Below are positions 30,591 to 44,148 of a stretch of 64,000 nucleotides of DNA, piece by piece (the stretch's first letter is position 1; every line of letters starts with the position of its first letter). The DNA comes from Thermococcus sp. EP1. GTDB lineage: Archaea; Methanobacteriota_B; Thermococci; Thermococcales; Thermococcaceae. Both the position numbers and the translations under genes were made by a program. The DNA is taken from NCBI RefSeq assembly GCF_001317345.1, contig NZ_JXCG01000001.1, positions 124,001-188,000 on the forward strand, read 5' to 3'. The notes under the pieces are model-generated. The model ran no database searches and was not told the DNA's origin. It was given only the letters and a program-made list of their open reading frames with translations.

Positions 30591-31445
30591 TTAAAGCCTC
30601 AAAATGTCCTCAACAATGCTTATTTTCGAAACTGGTGTAGGAATTGTGTTTATAACAGCAAGTTCATCAACAGCAGCACTTACTCTTTCAATAGCTCCTT
30701 CTGCAAAAACTCCATGTGTAGCAACAACAAATATTTTACCTGCTCCCCTGTTTCTGAGAATATTTGCAGCTTTTATCATAGTTCCGCCGGTGCTTATAAT
30801 ATCATCTACTATAAGCACGTTCTTGCCTTTAACGTCCACATCTACAGGTGTCATTTGCACTTCCGTTGGTGAGATGCGTTTCTTTTCAAAATAACTGAAG
30901 TCCAAGCCTAAAATATCCGCAACAGCCTTTGCTCTTTCTAATGCACCCTTATCTGGTGCAAGAACTAAACCGTTGCCAAGCTTCTCTTTAAAGTACTTGG
31001 CTATGGCTTTGGCAGGACTTAAATTCACAGCTTTGCCAGGGAAAAATTCCAGTGTTTTAGGATTGTGGAGATCAAACACATAAAGTTCATCATAATAAAG
31101 TCCAATCATCTTCATGATTGCCCTAACACTTATGGACTCACCTTCTTTAGTTACTCTATCCTGCCTAGAGTATGCCAAGTAGGGAACAACTGCTTTAAGA
31201 TGCCTGAATCCTTTTTCCTTGAGTGCATCTCCTAGAAGCAAAAGTTCAATTAGATGTTCATTTTGAGGATTAAAGGTCGATTGTATAACTAAAGCTTCTT
31301 CGCCGTCTCCAAGCACTCTAACATACTTCTCCCCATCGGGGAAAGTTTTTATTTCCACCTCAACAACAGTTTTCCCAAACTTCTCAGCTTTGTTCTTAAT
31401 TTCCTCTGTCATGTGATATGCACCACTACCTAAAATTACTTTCAT
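30591..31445 (-). CDS. prs: Ribose-phosphate pyrophosphokinase (PRPP synthetase)
   Basis: 284 residues, the short archaeal form. [37 protein letters not shown] (ATP/R5P site), [12 protein letters not shown] and the PRPP-binding loop [14 protein letters not shown] are present. It makes PRPP for nucleotide, NAD and His/Trp synthesis. The ATG at 31445 follows GGAGGTGA. The DUF1614 membrane protein lies 46 bp upstream on the same strand. Confidence 0.96.
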   Translation of the reverse strand: MKVILGSGAYHMTEEIKNKAEKFGKTVVEVEIKTFPDGEKYVRVLGDGEEALVIQSTFNPQNEHLIELLLLGDALKEKGFRHLKAVVPYLAYSRQDRVTKEGESISVRAIMKMIGLYYDELYVFDLHNPKTLEFFPGKAVNLSPAKAIAKYFKEKLGNGLVLAPDKGALERAKAVADILGLDFSYFEKKRISPTEVQMTPVDVDVKGKNVLIVDDIISTGGTMIKAANILRNRGAGKIFVVATHGVFAEGAIERVSAAVDELAVINTIPTPVSKISIVEDILRL

Positions 31446-31491
31446 TCTTATCACCTCCATGAAAGGTTCCCCCAAGACTTAATATCTTTTC

Positions 31492-32190
31492 TCATACCAA
31501 GAGAACCGCTATAATACCAGCTAAGAATATACCATCAAAGGTTCCCGCTCCTCCAATGCTCACCATTGGAGCACTGAGTTCTTTGAGTTTGTCCCAATTT
31601 AAGAGATCGGCTCCTATTAAGACACCCATGGTCCCACTGGTATATGCAATAAGCGGTTTATTATAGGCACCTATCGAAAGAGCAAGTATTGCCGCAACTA
31701 AAGGTGGAATAAAGGTTGGGATAGCTATCCCCAAGCCTTTCACGGGTCTAGAGAAAGCTTTACTGACCACAGCAGAAATCAAAATAGCCACTATCATCCT
31801 AGTGAGAAGGAACGTCTCATCAAGGATTAAAAGTCTTACTACTTCATACACAACAATACTTAAAGGAACAAGTGCACCACCAACGTTTATACTAACAATA
31901 GTCTTCTGCTCTCCCCAATCCACATATGGAACTGGATACGTAACTCCAAAGAAAGAGACTTTTGCTACCTTTACGATTGGACCATAACTCCTTATTTCTG
32001 TAATTGGAATATTCACAAAACTTCCTATCAAAGCTGCCCAGAATAAAGTAAACGCTACAGGTAAAGGAAGTCCCAGTTTCTGGAAAGCAATAGTTATTGT
32101 ACTAGCAAAGAGAATGAATAACAAAGGTAACAACAAGACCAGGAAAATTAAAAACGGCAAAGTCAGAGGCAGGAAAAAATATCTTCTCAA
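31492..32190 (-). CDS. DUF1614 family membrane protein
   Basis: 232 residues with six or seven hydrophobic helices (N-terminal PLTLPFLIFLVLLLPLLF; several later). FWAALIGSFVNIPI, the SINVGGALVPLSIVVYE segment, GADLLNW and the SIGGAGTFDGIFLAG end match the archaeal DUF1614 family as I remember it; function unknown, integral membrane. Start is TTG at 32190, preceded by GGGGGG. It precedes prs on the same strand. Confidence 0.75.
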   Translation of the reverse strand: MRRYFFLPLTLPFLIFLVLLLPLLFILFASTITIAFQKLGLPLPVAFTLFWAALIGSFVNIPITEIRSYGPIVKVAKVSFFGVTYPVPYVDWGEQKTIVSINVGGALVPLSIVVYEVVRLLILDETFLLTRMIVAILISAVVSKAFSRPVKGLGIAIPTFIPPLVAAILALSIGAYNKPLIAYTSGTMGVLIGADLLNWDKLKELSAPMVSIGGAGTFDGIFLAGIIAVLLV

Positions 32191-32192
32191 TT

Positions 32193-32432
32193 TTAAACCC
32201 CCCTAACATTAACCCATGTGAAGAAATCCTTCTGGATTAGGATATTTTCCAGCTTATTCTTATTAAGAGAAAAGAACCCAAGAACCTTTGTAGGTTTTAC
32301 TTTCTCAATAGCAAATCTCTTATTTATATTGCAAGTTTTCTCTTTAGTTCTACTTGAAATATTCCAAACATTTTCTCTTTTTTCTTTAAACTTCCATACT
32401 GAATAAGATCCTCTAACTCTCAGCTCTTTCAT
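32193..32432 (-). CDS. Doubtful small basic ORF upstream of the DUF1614 gene
   Basis: 79 codons, Lys/Asn-rich, no recognised domain. Its stop lies 2 nt before the TTG of the DUF1614 gene, as expected for a translationally coupled gene, and TTTTATAAAG lies about 30 bp upstream of its ATG. There is no ribosome site and the composition resembles AT-rich noncoding DNA. The alternative is a long untranslated leader. Confidence 0.25.
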   Translation of the reverse strand: MKELRVRGSYSVWKFKEKRENVWNISSRTKEKTCNINKRFAIEKVKPTKVLGFFSLNKNKLENILIQKDFFTWVNVRGV

Positions 32433-32533
32433 ATGGCTTCAAATCGAAATAATGAGAACTCCTTTATAAAACCAACGTTATATGGGAAAGATTTAAGTGG
32501 AGTTCCACTCTATTATCCGTGGAGGCTACGCCT

Positions 32534-33172
32534 ATGAAGATTATTTGGTATGGACACGCGTGCTTTTGGATTGAAACAAGAGGGGTAAAAATCCTCATAG
32601 ATCCTTATGAGTATGTAAATGATGATGCCATAGACGGCATTGACTACATCCTAGTAACCCATGAGCACACTGATCACTATGGAAAGACTCCTCTCCTAGC
32701 AAGACTCCGAGATGCTACAGTGATTGGACCAAAAACTGTTTATTTGATGGCAATAAGTGATGGAATCACCAAAGTGAGGGAAATAAGAGGGGGAGAAGAG
32801 ATAGAATTAGAAAACAATGTGAGAGTAAAAGCGATTTTCGTTGAACATCCCTCCAGCCAATATCCTCTTGGTTACATTATTTCCAATGGAAAGAAAACTA
32901 TCTTCCATCCTGGGGACACATATTACACCCCAATCTTCAAAAACTTGCGTGGAGAGGTTGATGTTCTTTTTGTTCCAATAAGTGGGAGATCAACAGCAAA
33001 TGTGAGAGAGGCTGCAAATATTGTAGAAATCATGCGACCAAAGATCACAATACCTATGCATTATGGAGCCTACAGTGAGGCTGACCCAAACAAACTTATC
33101 AATGAACTCCGAGAGAAAAGGGTTTGGAGTCTAGTGAAAGTCTTGGAGATCGGCAAGCCTTTTGAGATTTAA
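32534..33172 (+). CDS. UPF0173-type metallo-beta-lactamase-fold hydrolase
   Basis: 212 residues. [23 protein letters not shown] (the HxHxDH metal motif), FHPGDTYYT and IPMHYGAY identify the UPF0173/YtkL metal-dependent hydrolase group; substrate unknown. The ATG at 32534 follows GGAGG by 8 nt. radB begins 11 nt after the stop, so the two are cotranscribed. Confidence 0.88.
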   Translation: MKIIWYGHACFWIETRGVKILIDPYEYVNDDAIDGIDYILVTHEHTDHYGKTPLLARLRDATVIGPKTVYLMAISDGITKVREIRGGEEIELENNVRVKAIFVEHPSSQYPLGYIISNGKKTIFHPGDTYYTPIFKNLRGEVDVLFVPISGRSTANVREAANIVEIMRPKITIPMHYGAYSEADPNKLINELREKRVWSLVKVLEIGKPFEI

Positions 33173-33183
33173 CGGTGTGAACA

Positions 33184-33873
33184 ATGCTAACCACTGGCAG
33201 TAAAGCCCTAGACGAGTTATTAGGAGGAGGTATAGATAAAGGAGTTCTAACACAAATATATGGACCATTTGCTACTGGAAAGACTACACTAGCAATGCAA
33301 GTAGGGCTTTTAAATATGGGGAAGATAGCATATATTGATACTGAAGGGGGTTTTTCTCCAGAAAGGCTAGCTAAAATGGCTGAGTCACGAGGGATGGATG
33401 CAGCTACAGTTCTTCAAAGATTTCTGATATTTGAAATATTTGACTTCAAAGAACAAAGAAAAACCATATCAAGGCTTAAGAAAATTGTTAACGAAACCTT
33501 TTCCATGATTATTGTTGACTCAATAACAAATCACTATCGAGTTGAAGAGAACAAAAGTGCTATAACAGCAGATTTAGGAAAACAACTCCAAGTGCTCCTA
33601 TGGTTATCAAGAAAATACAATTTAGCGGTTATCGTAACTAACCAAGTGTATTTTGACTCAAAACAAAATACGCTAAAGCCAATAGCTGAACACACACTAG
33701 GATACAAATGTAAGGACATAGTACGTTTAGAGAAATTAAGGCCTGGTTTGAGAATAGCTGTCTTGGAGAGACATAGGTTCAGACCAGAAGGTGGGATTGT
33801 ATATTTTAAAATAACAGATAAAGGAATAGAAGATGTAGAAAAAACTAAATCTTCTCAAACAATTCTTGAGTAA
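33184..33873 (+). CDS. radB: DNA repair and recombination protein RadB
   Basis: 229 residues: a RecA/RAD51 core without the N-terminal helix-hairpin-helix domain of RadA. Walker [14 protein letters not shown], Walker [23 protein letters not shown], and an L2-like VTNQVYFDS segment are visible. RadB is the euryarchaeal RadA paralogue that modulates recombination. The ATG follows GGTGTGA. The last 29 bp overlap the end of fau-1 on the opposite strand. Confidence 0.94.
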   Translation: MLTTGSKALDELLGGGIDKGVLTQIYGPFATGKTTLAMQVGLLNMGKIAYIDTEGGFSPERLAKMAESRGMDAATVLQRFLIFEIFDFKEQRKTISRLKKIVNETFSMIIVDSITNHYRVEENKSAITADLGKQLQVLLWLSRKYNLAVIVTNQVYFDSKQNTLKPIAEHTLGYKCKDIVRLEKLRPGLRIAVLERHRFRPEGGIVYFKITDKGIEDVEKTKSSQTILE

Positions 33874-35260
33874 GCCTCAATATGGCCTTGTATAACTTTT
33901 CGCTTATCACTCCATCTTCGTAGTGCATCTTTAGTCCCTCTTTATCAATTATCTCCTTCTTTCCATCAGGCCATTTGACAATATCAACTTCTAGATCAAC
34001 ATAACGGGCTTTGTCTGGATAGATCTCAACTGGAGTACAAATGTTGTAGTATTCTCCTTTCAGATTCCCTTCTTTATCATAGTAGCTGTGTTTGAACCAC
34101 CATTTACCATCCTCTATCTCTGTTATTGCATAATCTCCGTGTTCTATTGGTACATCTAGCCCATCATAAAATTTACCTGGCTTTAGATACCTCCTAACCT
34201 TAAGTTTGATTGGGTTTAATGAGACCTCTAAAATTTCCCCTGGCCCAATCTTAATTATTTGGCCATCTGGCTTTACATGTTCAAATCTAAAAAGCCATCC
34301 AGACTTTGGACCTTTATTATTAACTAACGTCTCTAAAAAGCCTTCACTAACTTTTTTTCGTTGAGATGGCATTTTAGCTAGAATTCCCTCTCCTATCTCA
34401 ACTGCAAACCCGAACTCGGGGTCGTAGGCCTTGAATTTATGGTGACCCTCTATTGTGGGAACCACAGTGTTTCTGATATCGTCAAGCTTTGCTTTAGCCG
34501 CTCCTCCAAATTCTACTTCATATATATCCCTTCCCTCTACAATTTTTGCTGGAGCTGAGTATTTATCTGCCTCTTTAAGCTTTTCAGCAATTTTTGAAAG
34601 TTTAATAAGCTCATCTCGTAATAAATTCCAATCTTTGTATGCTGCAGCTGTCCTCCATAGAACTCCCCATTCCCCTAAATCCACACTTAATCCAAGTATT
34701 CTAAGTCTCTCCCGCTCACTCTGCTCCCTAATTTTCCTAGAAATTTTAACGTGTCTCTGTGTGCCAATTGGCTTTGGAATAAGAACTGCATAATCTCCTG
34801 GGATAGTGAGAAGGACGCTTAAATGTGGAAGCAGGTTGTTTTTCTTTACCTGAACTAGCACTTCATCTCCTTCCATAGCGTCTGGGAATTCTTCAATTAG
34901 CAATGTCCCAATGGCACTTCCTATATCAACATAGACGTATCTGTCGTCTCTTTTAACTACCATTCCTTTATATATACCATACAGCTGATACGGCATCTTT
35001 CTGAAAAAAACATCCAAAAATTTTTCTTCAAGAACTTTTTTAACTTCCTCAACTTTTGTACCAACTAAAACTACACCATGGGAATCTCTTTTGTCCTGAA
35101 TATCTACATCGAATTCATCATAAGCTTTTTCAATGTTTAACCTTTCGACGATTCTCTGGCTTGGCTGGCTTATTTTAAATCCTTCGTCAAGTAGCAGTTT
35201 TGTTAATGCAGTACTGTATATTCCTCTAATCCTCACCGAAACCTCTGAGTTTGTAGACAT
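33845..35260 (-). CDS. FAU-1/AU-1 RNA-binding protein, RNase E/G-related
   Basis: 471 residues, matching the length of P. furiosus FAU-1. An S1-like N-terminal part ([27 protein letters not shown]) is joined to the RNase E/G-like middle region ([23 protein letters not shown]) and a C-terminal DUF402-type module ([21 protein letters not shown]). FAU-1 binds AU-rich RNA loops and has been linked to 5S rRNA processing. The ATG at 35260 follows GAGGTGG and lies 34 bp inside the upstream gene, suggesting coupled translation. Confidence 0.9.
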   Translation of the reverse strand: MSTNSEVSVRIRGIYSTALTKLLLDEGFKISQPSQRIVERLNIEKAYDEFDVDIQDKRDSHGVVLVGTKVEEVKKVLEEKFLDVFFRKMPYQLYGIYKGMVVKRDDRYVYVDIGSAIGTLLIEEFPDAMEGDEVLVQVKKNNLLPHLSVLLTIPGDYAVLIPKPIGTQRHVKISRKIREQSERERLRILGLSVDLGEWGVLWRTAAAYKDWNLLRDELIKLSKIAEKLKEADKYSAPAKIVEGRDIYEVEFGGAAKAKLDDIRNTVVPTIEGHHKFKAYDPEFGFAVEIGEGILAKMPSQRKKVSEGFLETLVNNKGPKSGWLFRFEHVKPDGQIIKIGPGEILEVSLNPIKLKVRRYLKPGKFYDGLDVPIEHGDYAITEIEDGKWWFKHSYYDKEGNLKGEYYNICTPVEIYPDKARYVDLEVDIVKWPDGKKEIIDKEGLKMHYEDGVISEKLYKAILRLTQELFEKI

Positions 35261-35984
35261 ATTCACCACCTCTTTCCCGTTTTTCCACAACACCGATGAG
35301 CATTAAGCCTTCAAGGATTCTAGCAGCATGAGTTCTCTCAACACCACTATTTTTTTCTACGTTCCTCACCTCAACCCACAACAGACCTTTGGAATGCCAG
35401 TCTCTCAGAGCCTCTTCAACTTTATGAACCCATGAAGGGTAGTAATACAAGTAATACACAAAGGATATGAGGGTATCAATTGTATTTTCTAACATCTCTA
35501 TTTTTTGCATTTTATTCAAGATATTAGTCGGTGGTAGTTTTCTCTCTTCGCTTATAAATATAAGCCCTTCAAGCTCCCCAGTTAATTTCTGAATTGCTTG
35601 AGTTATAGAGTAATCATAAATCCTATAAAACTGCAAAAGTCTTTGAAGTGAAGCATTTATCCTAGCTCTCTCACTAAAACTAATTTTAGGATTCTCAACC
35701 AGTGGAAGAAGTTCTTCTACACGAAATTTCATCTGATGTTCATTTTTTTGAAGTTCCTTTGCAAAAACTTCAAAACGACCCCTAATTAAAGAAGACAAGC
35801 TAACTATCTCAGACGCAACATCAAATTTTTTCTCAATTATTTCATGAAGGGTTAAGAGTAGCCCCCTTAGCTCATCAAAGTCCCAATTTGAGGAGAGTGA
35901 ATAAGCCCTCAGAAAAGTTTTCTGAAATTCTTTATGGAGAAGCTCGGCTTTTTTAACAACTTCACGAATTTTCTCTACATCCAC
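35226..35984 (-). CDS. Helical protein with C-terminal winged helix, unknown function
   Basis: 252 residues starting at GTG. Residues 1-180 are predicted long helices, possibly coiled coil (repeated Leu/Ile heptads, [17 protein letters not shown]). The C-terminal 65 residues look like a winged helix: [44 protein letters not shown] recognise no named family. It overlaps the start of fau-1 by 35 bp, so the two products are made together and may share an RNA-related role; that is inference. Confidence 0.7.
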   Translation of the reverse strand: MDVEKIREVVKKAELLHKEFQKTFLRAYSLSSNWDFDELRGLLLTLHEIIEKKFDVASEIVSLSSLIRGRFEVFAKELQKNEHQMKFRVEELLPLVENPKISFSERARINASLQRLLQFYRIYDYSITQAIQKLTGELEGLIFISEERKLPPTNILNKMQKIEMLENTIDTLISFVYYLYYYPSWVHKVEEALRDWHSKGLLWVEVRNVEKNSGVERTHAARILEGLMLIGVVEKRERGGEYVYKLRGFGED

Positions 35985-36114
35985 GGTAATTCCCCCCTAA
36001 AATATAATACACTCTCATCGTTCTTTTACTTTTCGCCAGGTAACAGGTTTAACAAATATGTTTATCCAAAAGCTTTTTTTAAAGCAAAATACTTTAATAA
36101 TTAGAGGGAAGCTC

Positions 36115-37038
36115 ATGATCTTAATGGATCGTTTTGGAAGGCCAGTTACGAACCTTAGGATCTCTCTAACTCATGAGTGTAACTTGAACTGCTTCTACTG
36201 TCACAGGGAAGGGCAAACACTCAACTTTCAAGAGATGAGTCCAGAAGAGATAGAACGAATAGTCAAAATAGCCTCAAAGCTGGGGGTAAAAAAAGTAAAA
36301 CTAACTGGAGGGGAACCAACAGTAAGAGAAGATATAGTTGAGATAGTAAGAAGGATAAGACCGTATGTTGTCGATCTGTCAATGACAACAAATGGAACAA
36401 CGATGAACGTCCTGGGAGAAGCCTTAAAAGATGCAGGACTTGATAGGGTAAATATAAGTCTAGATACATTAGATAGGAATAAATATAAGGAGATCACAGG
36501 TTTTGACGTGCTCCCACAGGTGATCAAGGGGATAAAGAAGGCAGTTAAGCTTTTCTCTCCCGTTAAACTAAATATGGTTGTTATGAAAGGGCTTAATGAT
36601 GATGAAATTTGGGACATGGTGAACTACGCTGCCCAAAATAACGCTGTTCTTCAGCTTATTGAAATCGAAGTTCCTAGAGAGATGGAAAACTCGTGGTTTT
36701 TTAAGAAATATTTTTATCCATTAAAGCCATTAGAGGAAGAATTCCAAAAGATCGCCATAGAAACAAAGGAAAGAAGAATGCACAGAAGGAAAAAATACTT
36801 CATACCAACAAAGTACGGTACAGCTGAAGTTGAAATAGTTAGATCAATGCATAATACCGTTTTTTGTGCAAACTGTACAAGGATAAGATTAACCTCAACT
36901 GGCCACTTAAAAACATGTCTCCTTAGGAAAGATGATTTAGTAGACATAGTAACTCCAATAAGAGAGGGTGCTAGCGATGAAGAGCTCATTGAAATCTTTA
37001 AGAAAGCTATTCTCATGAGAGAACCCTATTGGAAGTGA
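36115..37038 (+). CDS. moaA: GTP 3',8-cyclase MoaA
   Basis: 307 residues. Radical SAM motif CNLNCFYCH near residue 20, [19 protein letters not shown] and the C-terminal cluster ligands [10 protein letters not shown] and LKTCLL. It starts molybdopterin (tungstopterin in these organisms) synthesis by converting GTP to 3',8-cyclo-GTP. ATG at 36115 follows GAGGGA; an ATG at 36124 is possible. It stands alone and is divergent from the helical wHTH gene. Confidence 0.95.
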   Translation: MILMDRFGRPVTNLRISLTHECNLNCFYCHREGQTLNFQEMSPEEIERIVKIASKLGVKKVKLTGGEPTVREDIVEIVRRIRPYVVDLSMTTNGTTMNVLGEALKDAGLDRVNISLDTLDRNKYKEITGFDVLPQVIKGIKKAVKLFSPVKLNMVVMKGLNDDEIWDMVNYAAQNNAVLQLIEIEVPREMENSWFFKKYFYPLKPLEEEFQKIAIETKERRMHRRKKYFIPTKYGTAEVEIVRSMHNTVFCANCTRIRLTSTGHLKTCLLRKDDLVDIVTPIREGASDEELIEIFKKAILMREPYWK

Positions 37039-37152
37039 AGTACTCTCCGCAAAATTGTAAATCCCAATGGTAACTAAGAAATGTTCCTCATCAGGAAAAT
37101 AAAAAGATTTTTAATATAAATCACACCTAATCTGCAATTTGAGGGGGGAAGA

Positions 37153-39019
<1,867 letters not shown>

Positions 39020-39064
39020 TCTACCTCCTCTAAAGGACAGGGTTTTCGGAAGAAAAAGAAAGGG

Positions 39065-40516
39065 TTATTTTTTCAAAAACTCAAATAAAGTTGCTTGTTT
39101 ATCCTTCTTTTTCTCTTTTGCTTCTTTTTCCTCTTTTGGCTTTATTTCTTCCTTTTTATCTTCTGCTTCTACGGCCTCCTCTTTTTCACTCTCTTTATCC
39201 ATCTCTTCAGCTTTCTCTTCTTTTTCTTTCCTTATTACTTCTTCCACTCTTGCTTCCAACTCTGTCTTTACTTCTTTGAGCTTTCTGTGTATTGAAAGGG
39301 TTTTTCCTTTAATTTTCGCTGCTTTCTCTTTATCTTCGGTTAGAAACTCTAATTCTTTATCACCTAATTCCAAGAAAACAGCTATATGAGCAGCAACATC
39401 CGGATTATTGGCGAATATTGCTTTAAATATTTGCATTGTCTCAATGGCCTCAAGTTTGCTCATATGCATTCCTTTCATTATTTTCTTTATTATTGAATCC
39501 CTAATAGAACGTTCTTCTTTTGTATCACGAAGAATCCTCAAGGTTTTTGGAGGATAAAATCTCATGAATCCTTTTTTCTTTACTCCTGCAACTGCAACCC
39601 CTGCAGTCATCATATCCATAGCGTACTTCCACAACCCGTAACTTCCTGATCTTTTAGCTCGTCCTAGGTAAATGTCTGCCCTACTAAGGGCATCGTAGGC
39701 CCTCGCTATATCTTCTGGTTTGTAATATACGTAGGGAATATTCTCGTCTAGCCAAAGAAGAACCTCATCTGGAGTGTTATCAAGATTCATTAGAGCCATT
39801 TTAGCCCTTTTAGCGTTGTCAGTTGCAAATATAGTCCCTAATGCCTCAAAGATGGACTTTTCAACATCTCTGTATGCTAAAATTAGCTCAGCATCTTCGA
39901 TCCCACCGCTTATAACAGTTTGAAGGTCGTTTATAGCAGCTCTTAAGTCCCCTCTAGCTCTCTTGGCAATCATCTGGAGAACTTCTTTAGGAACAAAGAT
40001 CCCCTCTGCCTTAATTATCCTAAATAGCGCCTTTAATATATCTCTCTGGGTCAATCTCTTGTACTCAACGATTTCAGCCTTATTTCTTATTTCTATCGGG
40101 ACCTCCCAGTATCTATTAGCAGACATTATTATTGGATTGCGAGCCTTGGTTATGAGTTTGGCTATTTCTCTAGCCCCACTGGGTTCTATGTTATCCGCTT
40201 CATCTAAGAAGATAAGCTTCCTTCTCCTCCCAAAAACATCCATTGTATAAGCAGCGTTTAAATAACGCTCTATCTTCCCAAATGTTCTGTCATCGCTAGC
40301 ATTAAGTTCAATAACCTCAAATTTGTATTCATTTGCCAAGGCATACACTGTAGTAGTTTTTCCACTACCTGGAGGGCCCGCCAAGATAAGAGCCTTCTTT
40401 TTAGGAACTCCATGAAGCCATTGCTCAATCCATGGCTTGATCTTTTCTAAGGCCTTATCTTGGTTTACAATATCCACAAGTCTCTTTGGTCTATATTTCT
40501 CAGTCCACGGGAGCAT
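39065..40516 (-). CDS. rfcL: Replication factor C large subunit
   Basis: 483 residues. AAA+ clamp-loader motifs [25 protein letters not shown] (Walker A), [10 protein letters not shown] (Walker B) and SANRYWEV. The C-terminal 90 residues are a highly charged Lys/Glu tail ending in [10 protein letters not shown], a PCNA-interacting PIP box. It loads PCNA with RfcS. The start ATG follows AGGTGA and lies 10 nt after rfcS, forming the rfcS-rfcL operon. The Glu/Lys-rich tail is the source of low-complexity DNA at 39.07-39.3 kb. Confidence 0.97.
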   Translation of the reverse strand: MLPWTEKYRPKRLVDIVNQDKALEKIKPWIEQWLHGVPKKKALILAGPPGSGKTTTVYALANEYKFEVIELNASDDRTFGKIERYLNAAYTMDVFGRRRKLIFLDEADNIEPSGAREIAKLITKARNPIIMSANRYWEVPIEIRNKAEIVEYKRLTQRDILKALFRIIKAEGIFVPKEVLQMIAKRARGDLRAAINDLQTVISGGIEDAELILAYRDVEKSIFEALGTIFATDNAKRAKMALMNLDNTPDEVLLWLDENIPYVYYKPEDIARAYDALSRADIYLGRAKRSGSYGLWKYAMDMMTAGVAVAGVKKKGFMRFYPPKTLRILRDTKEERSIRDSIIKKIMKGMHMSKLEAIETMQIFKAIFANNPDVAAHIAVFLELGDKELEFLTEDKEKAAKIKGKTLSIHRKLKEVKTELEARVEEVIRKEKEEKAEEMDKESEKEEAVEAEDKKEEIKPKEEKEAKEKKKDKQATLFEFLKK

Positions 40517-40526
40517 TTACACTCAC

Positions 40527-41519
40527 CTAATCCTTGCCAAGCAGCGTAAATTGAGCGAGCAACGCTTCAAGTTGGATCATTTCATTGGAACCTTCAACGA
40601 GTCTAAAGTTGTATTCACCAATCTTATCTGCGAGGGCCACTTTCTTTGGTTCACTTATTGGAAGGTTAAACACCTCTTTGTGCATCTGTATAAGAACATC
40701 CTCTCCGCTTAATCCTTGTTTAAGAAGAATTTCTCTTAGCTTGTCCCTAGCCTTAAGGAAATTTCCTTCCAAAGCGAAAAGCATCATTTCCCTAACATCC
40801 TCTGGACGAGCTCTACTTGCCACTAAGAAAACGTTTTCATCAGTAATCTTTACGTCCAAAGCTGCAGCTGCTTGAAGTACGTTTATAGCCCTTCTCAAGT
40901 CTCCTTCAGCTACATAAAGTATGGCTTGAAGACCTTCTTCAGTGAGCTCTAATTCTTCATTTTCTGCTATGTATTTGAGTCTCTTGGCTACATCTTCATC
41001 TCTAAGTGGCCTGAAGCGGAAAATAGCACATCTACTCTGAATGGGCTCAATGATCTTAGAGGAATAGTTGCAGCTCAAGATAAAGCGAACATTGCTTGAG
41101 AACATCTCCATTGTTCTTCTCAAGGCTTGTTGAGCGTCTTGAGTTAAAGCATCGGCCTCATCGAGGAATATTATCTTGAAACTTACTCCTCCAATAGGCT
41201 TTGTTCTTGCAAACTCCTTTACTTTTTCCCTTATGACGTTTATACCTCTTTCATCACTCGCATTCAACTCTAGGAAATTATGCCTCCATGCCTCTCCAAA
41301 AAGCTCTCTTGCCAAACACAGTGAAGAAGTCGTTTTTCCTGTGCCTGGTGGTCCAGCTAGGAGAAGGTGGGGCATCGAACCAGTCTTAACATAATGCTTC
41401 AATCTCCTCACTATATGATCCTGACCAACAATGTCATCAAGTCTCTCGGGCCTGTACTTCTCAACCCAAGGTTTTTCAAGAATTTTGACTTCTTTAACCT
41501 CTTTTACCGCCTCAACCAT
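40527..41519 (-). CDS. rfcS: Replication factor C small subunit (intein-free)
   Basis: 330 residues. [35 protein letters not shown] (Walker A), FLDEADALT (Walker B), LNASDERG and [18 protein letters not shown] (SRC arginine-finger motif). Several Thermococcales carry an intein in this protein; none is present here. The ATG at 41519 follows GGTGA. CTTTTAAATATC about 50 bp upstream on the minus strand is a strong TATA candidate for the rfcS-rfcL operon. Confidence 0.97.
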   Translation of the reverse strand: MVEAVKEVKEVKILEKPWVEKYRPERLDDIVGQDHIVRRLKHYVKTGSMPHLLLAGPPGTGKTTSSLCLARELFGEAWRHNFLELNASDERGINVIREKVKEFARTKPIGGVSFKIIFLDEADALTQDAQQALRRTMEMFSSNVRFILSCNYSSKIIEPIQSRCAIFRFRPLRDEDVAKRLKYIAENEELELTEEGLQAILYVAEGDLRRAINVLQAAAALDVKITDENVFLVASRARPEDVREMMLFALEGNFLKARDKLREILLKQGLSGEDVLIQMHKEVFNLPISEPKKVALADKIGEYNFRLVEGSNEMIQLEALLAQFTLLGKD

Positions 41520-41694
41520 AGCGATCACCTATTATCGTAACCTAACTTCTTTATACTCAAGCAGATATTTAAAAGCTTTGGAGTTTTCATAGTCTTAGAG
41601 CGACTTGATCTTTACTTAAACATTAGTATATAGAAACTTACATCTCAAAAATTTAGAACAGAAAAGCAAACTCTTCTTAAATTGGGGAAAATTA

Positions 41695-42591
41695 CTAATT
41701 GGTACACCTTTCTGTTATTCTAACAAATTCCATTGTTGCCCCAGGCATGAAAAAAGTACTATTGTTCAATTTATACTCTATTTTTGGTCTCAATAAGAGC
41801 ATTTCAACTGTAGGATCAACTTCGATATACATGACAAGGTATCTTTTTTCTCGTGGTAGTATCTGACATCCAGTAGGGGAAACAAGACTTTCTTTTGGAA
41901 TTTTTGATACATCTTCTACTTTTGGCAAGTCTAAAATGGATGTTGCATTGTAACACGCTATCGCTAGAGTTTTTAGAGCCTGTGGATCTAGAACATAAGA
42001 GAAGTTTACTACGTAAATAGTTTCGTTTGTTGGATTAAACAATCCTATCTCATATTTTACCAGTTTAGAATCGTTTACAAATGTAGTAGCATATCGGCTG
42101 TTTTCCGTAATAATTAATTTTGGGGCAATTTCTTTGGAAGTTTCAATGACCCAATTTCCTAAAGAGAGAGTAAACTTCTTTGTTCTAATTGGAGTGGTAA
42201 CATAAATGTAGGAGTTTAAATTCTCAACCTCATGACTCCCAAACTCAAGGCCCAAAAACCTTATTGGTACAATCATTCTAAAGTACCCTCTGAATGACCT
42301 TTGCAGCTCTTTTCCTTTGTATTGAACCAGTGAGCCTAGAGGCGTAGAAATGGTTATACTAATATTATCTTTCTCTAATTCCACAGAGGAAGGGCACCAG
42401 AAAATAGTTGCCTCTATACTCTCATTTGGAGCCACATAAACGTAAGCTACTCTTTCACCAATGAATTTATCTTGAAGTTCGTTTTTGGCTATTTTATCGG
42501 CGTAAATTCCAAGTGAAACAGAAAAGAATAGAACAAAAGCAACAGAGAACACAAGAATTAAATAAAAGTTCCCTTTTAATTTTTCTATCAT
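41695..42591 (-). CDS. Membrane-anchored extracellular protein, unknown
   Basis: 298 residues: one N-terminal transmembrane helix (YLILVFSVAFVLFFSVSLG) followed by a beta-rich extracytoplasmic domain with several N-x-S/T glycosylation sites (NES, NIS, NDS, NAT, NNS) and a few Cys (WCPSS, ACYN, GCQI, RCTN) that could form disulfides. No family recognised. ATG follows GAGGTGA. It is downstream of nothing on its strand and probably monocistronic. Confidence 0.65.
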   Translation of the reverse strand: MIEKLKGNFYLILVFSVAFVLFFSVSLGIYADKIAKNELQDKFIGERVAYVYVAPNESIEATIFWCPSSVELEKDNISITISTPLGSLVQYKGKELQRSFRGYFRMIVPIRFLGLEFGSHEVENLNSYIYVTTPIRTKKFTLSLGNWVIETSKEIAPKLIITENSRYATTFVNDSKLVKYEIGLFNPTNETIYVVNFSYVLDPQALKTLAIACYNATSILDLPKVEDVSKIPKESLVSPTGCQILPREKRYLVMYIEVDPTVEMLLLRPKIEYKLNNSTFFMPGATMEFVRITERCTN

Positions 42592-42940
42592 TAGGAATTC
42601 ACCTCTAGTGTCCCTAAACTTATATACTCACTTACACTCCTCAACTCAGTACGATTACATCTCCACTCTGTGGAAATTTAGCCAGTAACTAAACAGACCA
42701 AACAAATCAATATTCTAATTTTTTGACTTTATTCCCTCCTCCTTACGAAGATTCATGAAAATTAAGCACTTGAAATATATAAAATTTACGGCTGATAATC
42801 GTAAATTTCTAGGGCCTAATCTAAAGCAATACATACAAAAAAGCCATTATATGGTCTCTAGTGGAAAACATAGATATATCATTGAGAGCATGAAAAACTT
42901 TTATAGGTGTAAAAAGTAGATATTCTACTCGGTGGTGTAT
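42592..42940. promoter_or_regulatory. 349-bp divergent regulatory region with palindrome
   Basis: No gene found. GAAATATATAAAA (about 42770-42783) is a good + strand BRE/TATA element. It is followed at once by a perfect 9-bp inverted repeat, AAATTTACG (42782-42790) and CGTAAATTT (42800-42808), at the predicted start of transcription. A second + strand TATA candidate, CTTTTATAGG (about 42899), is correctly placed for kbl. The distal promoter would give kbl a leader of about 135 nt or drive a short RNA. Confidence 0.45.
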
Positions 42941-44128
42941 ATGGCGAAGCTTGATTGGATTACTGAGGAGCTTAATGAACTTAAAGAGAAAGGCCTCTAT
43001 GTTAAGATTAGAGTCCTTCAAAGTTCTCAAGGCCCCTGGGTTGTTGTGGATGGGAAGAAAGTTCTTAACATGTGTTCCAACAACTACCTTGGCCTTGCTG
43101 CACATCCAAAAATCAAAGAAGCCGCAATAAGAGCAATTCTCGACTATGGTATAGGTGCGGGAGCTGTTAGAACTATAGCTGGTACAATGGAACTCCACGT
43201 AGAGCTCGAGGAGAAACTGGCAAAATTCAAAAAGAGGGAGGCTGCAATTCTCTTCCAGAGTGGTTATAATGCAAACCTTGGAGCCATTAGTGCCCTCATA
43301 AAGAAAGGTGAAGATGGGGTTTTTGTAAGTGAAGAACTCAACCACGCGAGCATCATAGATGGTATGAGATTAAGCGGTGCTCCCAAAGTTATCTACAAGC
43401 ACCTTGATATGGAAGACCTCAAAAAGAAGCTTGAAGAGGTTAAAGACAAGAAGAAAAAGCTCATAGTCACGGATGGAGTTTTCTCAATGGATGGTGACTT
43501 AGCTCCACTACCGGAAATAGTAGAGTTAGCAGAGCAATATGATGCCATGGTTTATGTGGATGACGCCCATGGTGAGGGTGTTCTAGGAGAACACGGAAGA
43601 GGTATAGTGGATCACTTCAATCTCCACGATAGAGTCGACTTCGAGATGGGAACTCTAAGCAAAGCTTTTGGTGTCATCGGGGGTTACGTTGCCGGCCCAG
43701 AGGAAGCAATAGATTACCTAAGACAAAGAGGAAGACCCTTCCTATTCTCCAGTGCAGTAAATCCACCAGATGTCGCTGCAGCTATTGCTGCTGTTGAGAT
43801 CCTCCAACACAGTGATGAGCTTGTCAAAAAGCTTTGGGACAACACATCCTTCCTCCAAAAGGGTCTCCGTGATATTGGGTACAATCTTGGTAATACCAAA
43901 CACCCAATTACCCCAGTAATGCTTTATGATGAAAAACTTGCCCAAGAGTTCAGTAGAAGATTATACGAGGAGTACAATATTTTTGCACAGGCTATCGTAT
44001 ATCCAACCGTTCCATTAGGAACCGCGAGAATAAGACTCGAACCCTCAGCAGCCCACAGCAAAGAAGACCTACAATATGTAATTGATGCGTTTGAAGACCT
44101 TGGAAAGAAAACTGGGTTCCTTAAGTGA
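42941..44128 (+). CDS. kbl: Glycine C-acetyltransferase (2-amino-3-ketobutyrate CoA ligase)
   Basis: 395 residues. PLP enzyme of the alpha-oxoamine synthase family: [37 protein letters not shown] (PLP-binding Asp/His), [13 protein letters not shown] (Schiff-base Lys) and the [11 protein letters not shown] end. With threonine dehydrogenase it converts threonine to glycine and acetyl-CoA. ATG at 42941 after GGTGGTG. No threonine dehydrogenase is adjacent. Other members of the family (AONS, serine palmitoyltransferase) are less likely given the archaeal context. Confidence 0.88.
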   Translation: MAKLDWITEELNELKEKGLYVKIRVLQSSQGPWVVVDGKKVLNMCSNNYLGLAAHPKIKEAAIRAILDYGIGAGAVRTIAGTMELHVELEEKLAKFKKREAAILFQSGYNANLGAISALIKKGEDGVFVSEELNHASIIDGMRLSGAPKVIYKHLDMEDLKKKLEEVKDKKKKLIVTDGVFSMDGDLAPLPEIVELAEQYDAMVYVDDAHGEGVLGEHGRGIVDHFNLHDRVDFEMGTLSKAFGVIGGYVAGPEEAIDYLRQRGRPFLFSSAVNPPDVAAAIAAVEILQHSDELVKKLWDNTSFLQKGLRDIGYNLGNTKHPITPVMLYDEKLAQEFSRRLYEEYNIFAQAIVYPTVPLGTARIRLEPSAAHSKEDLQYVIDAFEDLGKKTGFLK

Positions 44129-44148
44129 TTTTCCACTTTTCTTAATTT

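Noticed and set aside
30483-30872. 129-codon + strand frame downstream of the rRNA leader
   Set aside because: Most of it overlaps prs antisense; product is Asn/Ser/Tyr-rich with no ribosome site and no domain.
32218-32406. 62-codon hydrophobic + strand frame between DUF1614 and the MBL gene
   Set aside because: Antisense to the doubtful 79-codon frame, Phe/Leu-rich from AT-rich DNA; no promoter or ribosome site.
39091-39389. Leu/Phe-rich + strand frames opposite the end of rfcL
   Set aside because: Reverse image of the acidic Lys/Glu linker before the PIP box.
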